55,074 nucleotides of DNA from Bacteroidales bacterium (lineage in GTDB: Bacteria; Bacteroidota; Bacteroidia; Bacteroidales; Bacteroidaceae). The notes under the pieces are model-generated. The model did no database searches, was not told the origin of the DNA, and was given only the letters and a program-made list of their open reading frames with translations. The DNA is taken from contig SUXO01000012.1 in NCBI GenBank assembly GCA_015060885.1, forward strand, positions 1 through 55,074, written 5' to 3'. Both the position numbers and the translations under genes were made by a program. This document shows, piece by piece, positions 1 through 9,851 of the stretch (positions within the stretch are counted from its first letter, which is position 1; each line of letters opens with the position of its first letter).

Positions 1-143
1 GCCAATAAAATTTTGCTGGCTGCAATTTCTTCTGCCGTAGTGGTCTTACCGCACCATTTAGGGCCTTCTATTAGCACAGCTCCCTTTGCCTGCAATTTCT
101 TTTCAAGCAGGCTATCCATTATTCTATGTCTGTAACCATCCAT
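1..143 (-). CDS. AAA ATPase, DUF4143-type, N-terminal part only
   Basis: This is the first 47 codons of a gene that runs off the left edge; the ATG is at 141-143 on the minus strand. The translation has a Walker A motif (GPKWCGKTT, about residues 27-35) after an N-terminal stretch, MDGYRHRIMDSLLEKKLQAK, that is typical of the Bacteroidetes ATPases pairing an AAA_14 domain with a C-terminal DUF4143 domain. These are predicted nucleotide-binding proteins with no settled function. The DUF4143 half lies outside the window, so the family call rests on the N-terminus alone. An ATG at codon 9 is an alternative start, but codon 1 fits the family. Confidence 0.75.
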   Translation of the reverse strand, partial: MDGYRHRIMDSLLEKKLQAKGAVLIEGPKWCGKTTTAEEIAASKILL

Positions 144-211
144 AAATTAAAGCATTTACTACTACAAAGGTAATTAATTAATTCTATATTCGGCAAAAAG
201 GGGTGATTTTT

Positions 212-293
212 TTCGGCAATTTGGCTTAAATTTGTTCGGAAGTTTGATGTTTAGTCAATTTTCTTTTCGGTAATTCGGCATTAATTTGTTCGG
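212..293. repeat. Pair of imperfect 28-bp direct repeats upstream of the ATPase gene
   Basis: Two 28-bp copies at 212-239 and 266-293 differ at four positions and start 54 bp apart. Both begin with TTCGG and end with AATTTGTTCGG. Further TTCGG words lie nearby, for example at about 189. They sit in the 500-bp gap before the leftward ATPase gene and could be operator or promoter elements. I see no gene in 144-656. Confidence 0.5.
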
Positions 294-645
294 TAAAACA
301 GAATTAAAACATTGAAATACAATTACCGTTATAATCATTTTATGATGATTATTGCAAGCTCATTGCTAATTATTTCGTTCTATGTAGCTGAGCCGTTGAT
401 TGTCACTCGTCCCATAATCGGGACAATACCGTTTTTCTCTTTGCTTCCGTTCACGTAGAACAGCACCTTAAATGTACTTCACATAATCTAATCTTTTTTT
501 TGGTTACAAAATTAGTTATCAGCGAGTTATACATTGATATGCAAACTAACGCAGAACGATGAAACGTGACGACACAAAGAAAAACTTTACAGCATTATCG
601 GGTAATTTTTATATAAAATTTATTTATTTTTCTTTCTATAAAGTA

Positions 646-675
646 TTGATAATTATATGTATTTATATATTTTTG
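646..675 (+). promoter_or_regulatory. Bacteroidetes-type promoter of the repeat-rich surface protein
   Basis: TTG at 646-648 is followed after 19 bases by TATTTTTG at 668-675, a full match to the Bacteroidetes sigma-70 pattern. Transcription would start near 682. That puts the first in-frame ATG (657) upstream of the transcript, so a later start must be used. Confidence 0.7.
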
Positions 676-746
676 CAAATGTTAACATCTTGCGTGCGGG
701 CATTATATTTTTTGATGGCCGGCGTAAAATAAATATACTGAAAGAT

Positions 747-3700
747 ATGTTTGAAAAAGAGATGAAATTACAATTCTTATCAATGTTATTTTTAAGAATT
801 ATCTGTTTGATCTTCGCTTTCTGTCTTGTACAGAATCGTGCGAATGCGCAAGAAACATTACGTGCTAACGGTATGGATATTATTGCCAATGCTCGTGTAA
901 ACGAAGTGGAGGTGCCATCATTGAATAGTGGCGATGCCATTTCCATTGCAAACAATAGCATGTTGCCAATGCAGGGGAATTTGTCCGATTTCCATTTCCC
1001 GGCAATACAAAAGAGGAAAATTGCCGGTCGTGCTTCTGCCGCAGTCAATGTGTCGGGAATAGTTGACGCAAGCACATTGGCTGATGATGCTGAACTTGTC
1101 TTGACTGGTAATACAAACCTTTTTATGGATGTTAACAAAACACTTAAATGTATAAGTGGCGATTATTCACTAACGCTTAGCGGTGGTAATCTTCTCACCC
1201 TTAACAATTCAACCGGATATGCAATAGATGTTTCGTCTCTTACTATAAGCGCTCCTCTTAATGTGAAATCATCTTGTGTTGCTGTTGCTGCAAAAACCGG
1301 TATGACAATCAATAGTACCGTAAATGCAACATCTACAGATACCGGTATTGGCATTGTGTCAGGTACTTTGACAATCAATGCCGATGTAACAGTGACAACA
1401 AACAGTTCTGCTGCAATCATTAACCGGGGTATAGACAATGGCGGCGATATCATTATCAATAAAGGTGTGATTAAAGCCACAGGAGGTAATTCCGGTACGT
1501 GGGCTTATGGTATAGCGGCACGTGGAAGTATCACATCGCAAGCAGGAACAATTATCAATGCAACCGGTGGAACAGGTATCTATGCAGAAGAAGGAAATAT
1601 CCATTTGGCAGGTGATGTAGTATCAATTGCAAAAGGAGAAACCGGAAGTGGAGTGTATGCAGAAGCAGGTGAAGTTACGCTCTCAACCATTAGTATTTCA
1701 AGTTCGTGTGTTGGAATTTCTGCAAAGAACGGATTAACTCTCAACGGTGATGTGGAAGTCAATTCCGCAAATACCGGTATTGGCACTGTGTCAGGTACTT
1801 TGACAATCAATGGCGATGTGACAGTTACAACAAACAGTTCTGCCGCAATACTCAACCGAGGCTTGGACAATGGCGGAGATATAATTATCAATAATGGTAT
1901 AATTAAAGCCACAGGAGGTAATTCCGGTACGTGGGCTTATGGTATAGCGGCACGTGGAAGTATCACATCACAGGCAGGAACAATTATCAATGCTGCCGGT
2001 GGAACTGCTATCTATGCAGAGGATGGAAATATCCATTTGGCAGGTGATGTAGTATCAATTGCAAAAGGCGAAATCGGATATGGAGTATATGCAGAAGCCG
2101 GTGAAGTTTCGCTCTCAACCATTAGTGTTCCAAGTTCGCATGTGGGTATTTCTGCAAACAACGGATTAACTCTCAACGGTGATGTGGAAGTCAACTCCGC
2201 AAATACCGGTATAGGTACTGTAAATGGGACTCTGATAATCAATGGCGATGTGACAGTTACAACAAACAGTTCTGCTGCAATTCTTAACCGGGGTCTGGAC
2301 AATGGTGGAGATATAATTATCAATAATGGTGTAATTAAAGCCACAGGTGCCAATTCCGGTACGTGGGCTTATGGTATAGCGGCACGTGGAAGTATCACGT
2401 CACAGGCAGGAACAATTATCAATGCAACCGGTGGAACAGGTATCTATGCAGAGGACGGAAATATCCATCTGGCAGGTAATGTTGTATCTGTTGCAAAAAG
2501 TGAAACCGGATATGGTGTGTATGCAGAAGCCGGAGAAGTTACGCTCTCGACCATTAGTATTTCAAGTTCGTGTGTCGGTATTTCTGCAAGAAACGGATTA
2601 ACTCTCAATGGCGATGTGGAAGTCAACTCCGCAGATACCGGTATTGGCACTGTGAATGGTACTCTTACAATCAATGCCGATGTAACAGTTACAACAAACA
2701 GTTCTGCTGCAATACTCAACCGAGGCTTGGATAATGGTGGAGATATAATTATCAATAATGGTGTAATTAAAGCCACAGGAGGTAATTCCGGTACGTGGGC
2801 TTATGGTATAGCGGCACGTGGAAGTATCACTATTGAATCGGGGGAAATAATTGCAAAGGGAGGTACTGCCGGCCTTTTTACCGAAATCGGTTCTATAACT
2901 ATTGCATCGCCTCTTGTTATCGCCTCTCCTTGGGGCGGTAAAGTCAGATCCGATGGTCATTGTGTTGTTAATGAAAACAATGAAGTGCAGTCACGAGTAG
3001 TAATTATGACTCAACCTATTTCCGGTACTGTTACATTGTCTTCAATACCTGTGCCGGGAGAATCTTTGGGCGTTTCTATTAGTGGTACTATAGAACTCAA
3101 TGAAATAAGTTGTATATGGCAGCTCAGCGAGAATAACGAAACTTGGAAAGATATTGATGGCGCAACCGATAAGACTTATGTGCCAAAGGAATCAGAATTA
3201 GGAAAATATTTACGAGTTCGTGCGGAGGCAATAGGATATTCGGGATATTTATATAGTCCAAGTCGTCAGATCACAAAAAGATTGTGTGCAAATTCACCAG
3301 TCGCTCCTACGCTAACAAACATAAACGATAAAGTGCATGTATCAAATGCCAAGACAACACAAGAGTATATTATTTTCAACTATTCTAAAGATGTGTCAAC
3401 GCTTACCGAGAATGACTGGAATAATGCTGTAACACCCGGTAGCGAAGTGGGTTTCTTTGAAATGAATAGTTCGGCTAATTCCAACCATACAGTGTTTACT
3501 CGTATAAAAGAAACAGAAACATCTTGGGCAAGTGAGAGTGTGGCAGAAGGACGTATTTATATAGGTACATCGGTTTATTTGCAAGATATCGAATTGGATA
3601 TAAACAAGACATCAGGCTTTTTCCGGGAATTTTACAATGAATTGAATTGCAAAGTGGGTGATGTGATAAGATGCATGGCTTCACCGGTGCCCTCAAACGC

Positions 3701-5237
3701 AACCAATTGGTATGGCATATCGGGCAGCAACTGGACGGTAGCAAACCGAAATACAGGCTCGCCTTACGGCGCATTCTATGAGGATGCTGATTGTACTACT
3801 CCCATCAGCCCTACAAAGAATTACGAAACCGTTTATCTTAAAACGCTCGCTGAAAAGAATTATCTTGAAGTGCGTATTCTTCTATACAATAGCAGTATCG
3901 GCAACAAGACCCGTGCTGTACAGTTCAATGTAAGTTATGATGGTACATTCCCTCCTATTGAGCATTTGTCGGGTTGCAGTCATACAATTGCCGCAGGCGA
4001 GAAAATGACTAATTTAGATGTCGCAAGGCGTCCGTTGTCTGCCTCAGTTTACGGTGTTACAACAGAAGTAACCGGTGAGGGTACGGCTCCAATTGTTCGA
4101 TTCGATATTTACGAAAAAATGAATATTGATGCTACCAATGCCACACCGGGAGTCTATACCTATACCCCGATACAGTCCGGAAGAACAATTTCGTCAAGTT
4201 CATTTACCATAACTGTCACCGATGGCACTTACGATGTCGATTCAGTGTTGTTGCGCGAAAAATATATTACAGCCGACCCTGGTGAACGTATAGAACTTGT
4301 AGCGCAGTTGATGCCATCTAATTCCAAGGCAGAAATAGAATGGAACTCGACCGACGAGAGTATTGCATCGGTTGTAGATGGTGTGGTAACCATTGCCCCC
4401 GATGCCCCTATTGGTGCCGAAGCATATATAACGGCCTATGCGATGGGATGCTATGACAATTGCAAAATAACGGTGAGCGGTGAGGAGTTTGATCTCTATG
4501 TAGCATCGACACGTGTTACCAGCCGTAACAGCAGCGATATCTTGGGCGATGGTGTGTTCAGTTTCAATGGTGTGGATATGTTGACAATAAACGGAGATTA
4601 CACATTGAAAACTCCTGTGAAATTGGTTGAAAATAAAGGCGTTGACGGCCTCGTGATAAATGTTGCCGGCAATTCTACAATCAGCCAGGATGTAAATGTC
4701 AAAACCAATGTGATTGATTTATCTGCCAATACCACCATTACCGGAGATGGACTTCTTACTATCAATGCCAATGCAATTGGTATAAGCGTGAAAAATGGAG
4801 CTGTGTTGACAGTTGCCAATGCTAATGTAGAAGTGAACGGATTATATCCTATTACAGGTAATATAGGTGGAAACGAATCGCTTGTCATTATCTCCTCTTT
4901 TGTCAATATCTCGGCCAGGGGTTCTGCCGCCGTTGACGATTTCAACGGAGGCATTTCGCTTATCGATTGTATAATAGCTTCTCCCGAGGGTGGCGAGGTT
5001 GTTGATGCAACAATTGAAGACGGTAATGGCAATTATGCCCGTAATCTTGTTATAAAGCCGGTTCTTGCCGGTGATGTCGATGGCGACGGTACCATTGATG
5101 TTGCCGACGTAACGCAGCTTGTGAGCATTATCCTTGGCAATGCGCCAGCTACCGATGCTGCCGATGTCGATGGTGACACGGCCATTGATGTTGCCGATGT
5201 AACCCAAGTGGTCGCTATAATCCTCGGTACCAAGTAA
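747..5237 (+). CDS. Large secreted repeat protein with Ig-like region and dockerin-type tail
   Basis: I do not recognise a specific function. The frame is open from 657, but the promoter at 646-675 makes that ATG unlikely. Starts at 747 or 762 give a normal signal peptide (basic start, hydrophobic run, then RANAQ). The mature protein has a beta-helix-like N-terminal half rich in T, N and G, with four copies of a 144-residue repeat (about residues 175-695). An Ig-like or BIG2-like region follows (about 1160-1250), then a second beta-rich stretch. The last 55 residues hold two dockerin-type repeats, each with a DVDGD calcium loop and DVADVTQ helix start. No Por or gliding-type sorting domain is seen. 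It is probably a cell-surface or secreted adhesin-like protein. A terminator follows directly, so it is transcribed alone. Confidence 0.75.
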   Translation: MFEKEMKLQFLSMLFLRIICLIFAFCLVQNRANAQETLRANGMDIIANARVNEVEVPSLNSGDAISIANNSMLPMQGNLSDFHFPAIQKRKIAGRASAAVNVSGIVDASTLADDAELVLTGNTNLFMDVNKTLKCISGDYSLTLSGGNLLTLNNSTGYAIDVSSLTISAPLNVKSSCVAVAAKTGMTINSTVNATSTDTGIGIVSGTLTINADVTVTTNSSAAIINRGIDNGGDIIINKGVIKATGGNSGTWAYGIAARGSITSQAGTIINATGGTGIYAEEGNIHLAGDVVSIAKGETGSGVYAEAGEVTLSTISISSSCVGISAKNGLTLNGDVEVNSANTGIGTVSGTLTINGDVTVTTNSSAAILNRGLDNGGDIIINNGIIKATGGNSGTWAYGIAARGSITSQAGTIINAAGGTAIYAEDGNIHLAGDVVSIAKGEIGYGVYAEAGEVSLSTISVPSSHVGISANNGLTLNGDVEVNSANTGIGTVNGTLIINGDVTVTTNSSAAILNRGLDNGGDIIINNGVIKATGANSGTWAYGIAARGSITSQAGTIINATGGTGIYAEDGNIHLAGNVVSVAKSETGYGVYAEAGEVTLSTISISSSCVGISARNGLTLNGDVEVNSADTGIGTVNGTLTINADVTVTTNSSAAILNRGLDNGGDIIINNGVIKATGGNSGTWAYGIAARGSITIESGEIIAKGGTAGLFTEIGSITIASPLVIASPWGGKVRSDGHCVVNENNEVQSRVVIMTQPISGTVTLSSIPVPGESLGVSISGTIELNEISCIWQLSENNETWKDIDGATDKTYVPKESELGKYLRVRAEAIGYSGYLYSPSRQITKRLCANSPVAPTLTNINDKVHVSNAKTTQEYIIFNYSKDVSTLTENDWNNAVTPGSEVGFFEMNSSANSNHTVFTRIKETETSWASESVAEGRIYIGTSVYLQDIELDINKTSGFFREFYNELNCKVGDVIRCMASPVPSNATNWYGISGSNWTVANRNTGSPYGAFYEDADCTTPISPTKNYETVYLKTLAEKNYLEVRILLYNSSIGNKTRAVQFNVSYDGTFPPIEHLSGCSHTIAAGEKMTNLDVARRPLSASVYGVTTEVTGEGTAPIVRFDIYEKMNIDATNATPGVYTYTPIQSGRTISSSSFTITVTDGTYDVDSVLLREKYITADPGERIELVAQLMPSNSKAEIEWNSTDESIASVVDGVVTIAPDAPIGAEAYITAYAMGCYDNCKITVSGEEFDLYVASTRVTSRNSSDILGDGVFSFNGVDMLTINGDYTLKTPVKLVENKGVDGLVINVAGNSTISQDVNVKTNVIDLSANTTITGDGLLTINANAIGISVKNGAVLTVANANVEVNGLYPITGNIGGNESLVIISSFVNISARGSAAVDDFNGGISLIDCIIASPEGGEVVDATIEDGNGNYARNLVIKPVLAGDVDGDGTIDVADVTQLVSIILGNAPATDAADVDGDTAIDVADVTQVVAIILGTK
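1265..2829 (+). repeat. Four in-frame tandem repeats of 432 bp (144 codons)
   Basis: The word ACAAACAGTTCTG recurs at exact 432-bp steps (1399, 1831, 2263 and 2695 for the anchor CAAACAGT). The first copy has a diverged start and the fourth ends at about 2829, after SITIESGE. Copies 2 to 4 are nearly identical at DNA level, including third codon positions, which suggests recent amplification or ongoing gene conversion. Confidence 0.9.
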
Positions 5238-5259
5238 CAAATTAAAAGAAAAACTGCAT

Positions 5260-5301
5260 AGCGCAGTGCCCTGCAAATAATCACAGGGCACTGCGCTTTT
5301 T
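5260..5301 (+). terminator. Intrinsic terminator after the surface protein gene
   Basis: The arms AGCGCAGTGCCCTG (5260-5273) and CAGGGCACTGCGCT (5284-5297) form a 14-bp perfect stem with a 10-base loop, followed by TTTTTC. Confidence 0.9.
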
Positions 5302-5348
5302 CATTGCACTAAAACGTTTATAAAATGTGATTGTAACGAAAAAAAACG

Positions 5349-5356
5349 TATCTTTG
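5349..5356 (+). promoter_or_regulatory. -7 element upstream of the small lipoprotein gene
   Basis: TATCTTTG matches the TAnnTTTG box. The expected TTG lies nearer than usual (5331-5333, 15-base spacer), so the -33 half is uncertain. Confidence 0.5.
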
Positions 5357-5420
5357 CAATCGCTTTGCGCACGTGCGCATTATATAAAGAAGTTTGTTTA
5401 ATTAAATACCGATTATAATT

Positions 5421-5843
5421 ATGAAAAGATTTTCAGTTTTTTCCTTGTTGGTGATACTTTTCGTTGCCACATTCACAACATCGTGCAGTATGCAGAATAT
5501 GACCTTCAAGAACTTGGAGAAGAAGGGTTATGTAATGGAACAGCTCACTCCCGCGCAGCAGTTGGAGATGGCTCCTCTCTTGTCGGCTTTCCCCACTCTT
5601 AATATGACAGCCGAGGGTTACCTTGCTTCCACCTATACCGTTACCTACATCTACAATGGTTCGATGACCGACTTCCAGAGCTATGCTGCCATTCTCCTGG
5701 CTTCGGGCTTTACCAACGTAGCAGGTACATATTCAAAGATTGACCGCACGGCCGGTATCCAGTACAGTGTTTCGGCAAAGGCAGTTCAGGCTACAAAGAA
5801 ACAGAGCTATCTGTTGGTGACATATACAACCGTTACCCTTTAA
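5421..5843 (+). CDS. Small predicted lipoprotein of unknown function
   Basis: 140 residues. The N-terminus is a lipoprotein signal peptide: MKRF, a hydrophobic run, then TTSC with the lipidation cysteine at about residue 22. The mature part (about 118 residues) alternates hydrophobic and polar residues and is rich in T, Y and S, which suggests a small beta-rich fold at the inner or outer membrane. I do not recognise a family. Its own -7 box lies upstream and a terminator lies downstream, so it is a single-gene unit between the surface protein and ligA. Confidence 0.75.
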   Translation: MKRFSVFSLLVILFVATFTTSCSMQNMTFKNLEKKGYVMEQLTPAQQLEMAPLLSAFPTLNMTAEGYLASTYTVTYIYNGSMTDFQSYAAILLASGFTNVAGTYSKIDRTAGIQYSVSAKAVQATKKQSYLLVTYTTVTL

Positions 5844-5872
5844 TTAAGGTTAACCACACCATTAATAAATCG

Positions 5873-5911
5873 CGCGAAAGGCTGCTTTTTGGCGGCCTCT
5901 CGCGGTTTTGC
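5873..5911 (+). terminator. Intrinsic terminator after the small lipoprotein gene
   Basis: CGCGAAAGGCTGC (5873-5885) pairs with GCGGCCTCTCGCG (5892-5904) with one mismatch and one G-T pair, followed by GTTTTGCG. Confidence 0.75.
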
Positions 5912-5991
5912 GTTAAGAATAACACAGCTTCTAGGAGCAATAAACTGTTTTAAAAGTTTGTAGGAACCTCTGTTTTTCACTGAAAGTATAA

Positions 5992-7992
<2,001 letters not shown>

Positions 7993-8104
7993 AACCGGCA
8001 GCAGAAAAAGTAAAATAACGCTTACTTTCGATATTTTTTTGACTGAAATTACATTTTTTGAAAGAAATTTAAACATAATCTAATGTAGTTGGCAATATTT
8101 AATG

Positions 8105-8112
8105 TAAATTTG
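8105..8112 (+). promoter_or_regulatory. -7 element upstream of dapA
   Basis: TAAATTTG lies 27 bp before the dapA start. A TTG at 8089-8091 is closer than the usual spacing, so only the -7 box is well supported. Confidence 0.5.
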
Positions 8113-8138
8113 TCACGACAAAAAGAATATAGATATTT

Positions 8139-9026
8139 ATGATGCAAAAAAGATTTACCGGAGCAGGTGTGGCGATAGTGACACCCTTTACAAAAACCGG
8201 CGAAGTAGATTATGCCGCGCTTGAAAATCTGGTGCAGATGCACCTCGATTGCGGCACCGATTTCTTGTGCGTTCACGGAACAACAGGTGAAACTCCCACA
8301 CTTACAGTGGAAGAGAAGCGTGAAACACGAAAGCGCATCATAAAACAGGTGGCAGGGCGCATTCCCATTATGCTCGGCCTGGGCGGCAACAACACGCTTG
8401 CCGTTGTGAACGAACTTAAAAACGAGGACCTCACAGGCATCGATGCTATCCTCTCGATAGTTCCCTATTACAACAAGCCCAACCAGGAGGGAATATACCG
8501 TCACTTTAAAGCCATTGCCGCAGCAACCGAGTTGCCAATATACCTTTACAATGTTCCCGGCCGCACCGGAGTGAATATGTTACCTGAAACAACAGTGCGC
8601 CTTGCCCGCGAGTGCAAGAATATTGTTGGCTTAAAAGCCGCTTCGGGTAATCTGCAACAGATTTCGCACCTCATTGACATAATGCCCAAAGGGTTTGATG
8701 TCTTTTCGGGTGACGATGCACTCACCATCGACATAATGAAAATGGGCGGCGTGGGCGTGATATCGGTATTTGCCAATGCTTTCCCCACCGAACTTGCAGC
8801 GCTTGTGAAGGCTATTAAGGCAGGGAAAAACGAAGAGGCACGCCACCTTGACGACTCGTTCCGCAACATCTACCGCCTGCTTTTTGTCGAGGGCAACCCC
8901 GCCGGCGCAAAGGCTGCGCTGAATATTCTGGGCAAGTGCGAAAACGTGTTGCGTCTGCCGCTCGTACCTGTGAGCACTGTTGTGGAACAGGAGATGAGAG
9001 AGGCTATTGCAGCAATGAACAGGTAA
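8139..9026 (+). CDS. dapA: 4-hydroxy-tetrahydrodipicolinate synthase DapA
   Basis: Condenses pyruvate with aspartate semialdehyde, the first committed step to diaminopimelate and lysine; cytoplasmic. The protein has 295 residues and the aldolase class I barrel. The Schiff-base lysine is in GLKAASG (about K166), the catalytic tyrosine is in YNVPGRTG (about Y137), and the threonine pair is in GTTGET (about 48-49). Two ATGs are adjacent (8139 and 8142); either could be used. It is the first gene of a likely operon, with the TIGR02757 gene 6 bp downstream. No truncation is seen. Confidence 0.97.
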   Translation: MMQKRFTGAGVAIVTPFTKTGEVDYAALENLVQMHLDCGTDFLCVHGTTGETPTLTVEEKRETRKRIIKQVAGRIPIMLGLGGNNTLAVVNELKNEDLTGIDAILSIVPYYNKPNQEGIYRHFKAIAAATELPIYLYNVPGRTGVNMLPETTVRLARECKNIVGLKAASGNLQQISHLIDIMPKGFDVFSGDDALTIDIMKMGGVGVISVFANAFPTELAALVKAIKAGKNEEARHLDDSFRNIYRLLFVEGNPAGAKAALNILGKCENVLRLPLVPVSTVVEQEMREAIAAMNR

Positions 9027-9032
9027 CCAGGA

Positions 9033-9818
9033 ATGGAGAGACTGAAAAAACTTCTCGACGAAAAGGTTGCTATTTACAACCGTAAAGAATTTATAGAGAA
9101 TGACCCTGTGTGGTTCCCCCATCAGTTCAGCGACAGGCGCGACATTGAAATAGCAGCCCTTCTCGCATCGGTTATTGCCTGGGGTAACCGCAAAATGATA
9201 CTCGCTTCGGGTAAGAAGATGCTCTTCGATATAATGGGAGGCAAGCCTTACGATTATATAATGAGCAGCAAGTGGAGCGAATTGTGTGGCGACGGGAATA
9301 TACACCGTACATTCTTTGCCCGCGACTTTGTGTACATTGCCCGTGGCCTGAAACAGATTTATGAGAAATGTGGCTCGTTGGAATCCCTCTTTATCGCCAC
9401 CGACGATATGTGGGAGGGAATATCGGCTTTGCGCTGTGAACTGCTCTCGGCCAATGATGGTGCCGAAACCAGGCACATTTCCAACCCCTTGCCACGTAAA
9501 GGGAAACCCGCGTCGGCGTGCAAACGCCTGCATATGATGCTGCGATGGCTGTCACGCAAGGACGGCATTGTCGACCTGGGAATATGGCAGAACGTGTCAC
9601 CGTCGAGCCTTATGATACCGCTCGATGTTCACGTTGCCCGTACCGGGCGCAGGTTAGGGCTCATAACCCGTGCCCAAAACGATAGAAGAACAGTGGAAGA
9701 ACTTACAGCAGCCTTGCGGGAATTGGCTCCCGCCGACCCTGTCATCTACGACTTTGCCCTCTTTGGGGTGGGCGTTGCCGGTGACGAGTTCTTCGATAAT
9801 TATATGAGTGAACAATAA
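9033..9818 (+). CDS. TIGR02757 (DUF2400) family protein
   Basis: 261 residues, the typical length for this Bacteroidetes-centred family of unknown function. Diagnostic stretches are ND-P-FPH-F near residues 24-32, the LLASVIAWGNRKMI segment, a conserved middle part (KRLHMMLRWLSRKDGIVDLGIW), and a C-terminal DYALFGVG-like end (YDFALFGVGV). The middle segment resembles the helix-hairpin-helix region of DNA glycosylases, and the family is sometimes linked to that fold; that is family-level inference. It starts 6 bp after dapA and maeB follows after 33 bp, so co-transcription is likely. Confidence 0.85.
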   Translation: MERLKKLLDEKVAIYNRKEFIENDPVWFPHQFSDRRDIEIAALLASVIAWGNRKMILASGKKMLFDIMGGKPYDYIMSSKWSELCGDGNIHRTFFARDFVYIARGLKQIYEKCGSLESLFIATDDMWEGISALRCELLSANDGAETRHISNPLPRKGKPASACKRLHMMLRWLSRKDGIVDLGIWQNVSPSSLMIPLDVHVARTGRRLGLITRAQNDRRTVEELTAALRELAPADPVIYDFALFGVGVAGDEFFDNYMSEQ

Positions 9819-9851
9819 AAGTGCAAAGGAGGCACAACATAACTAAACAAT

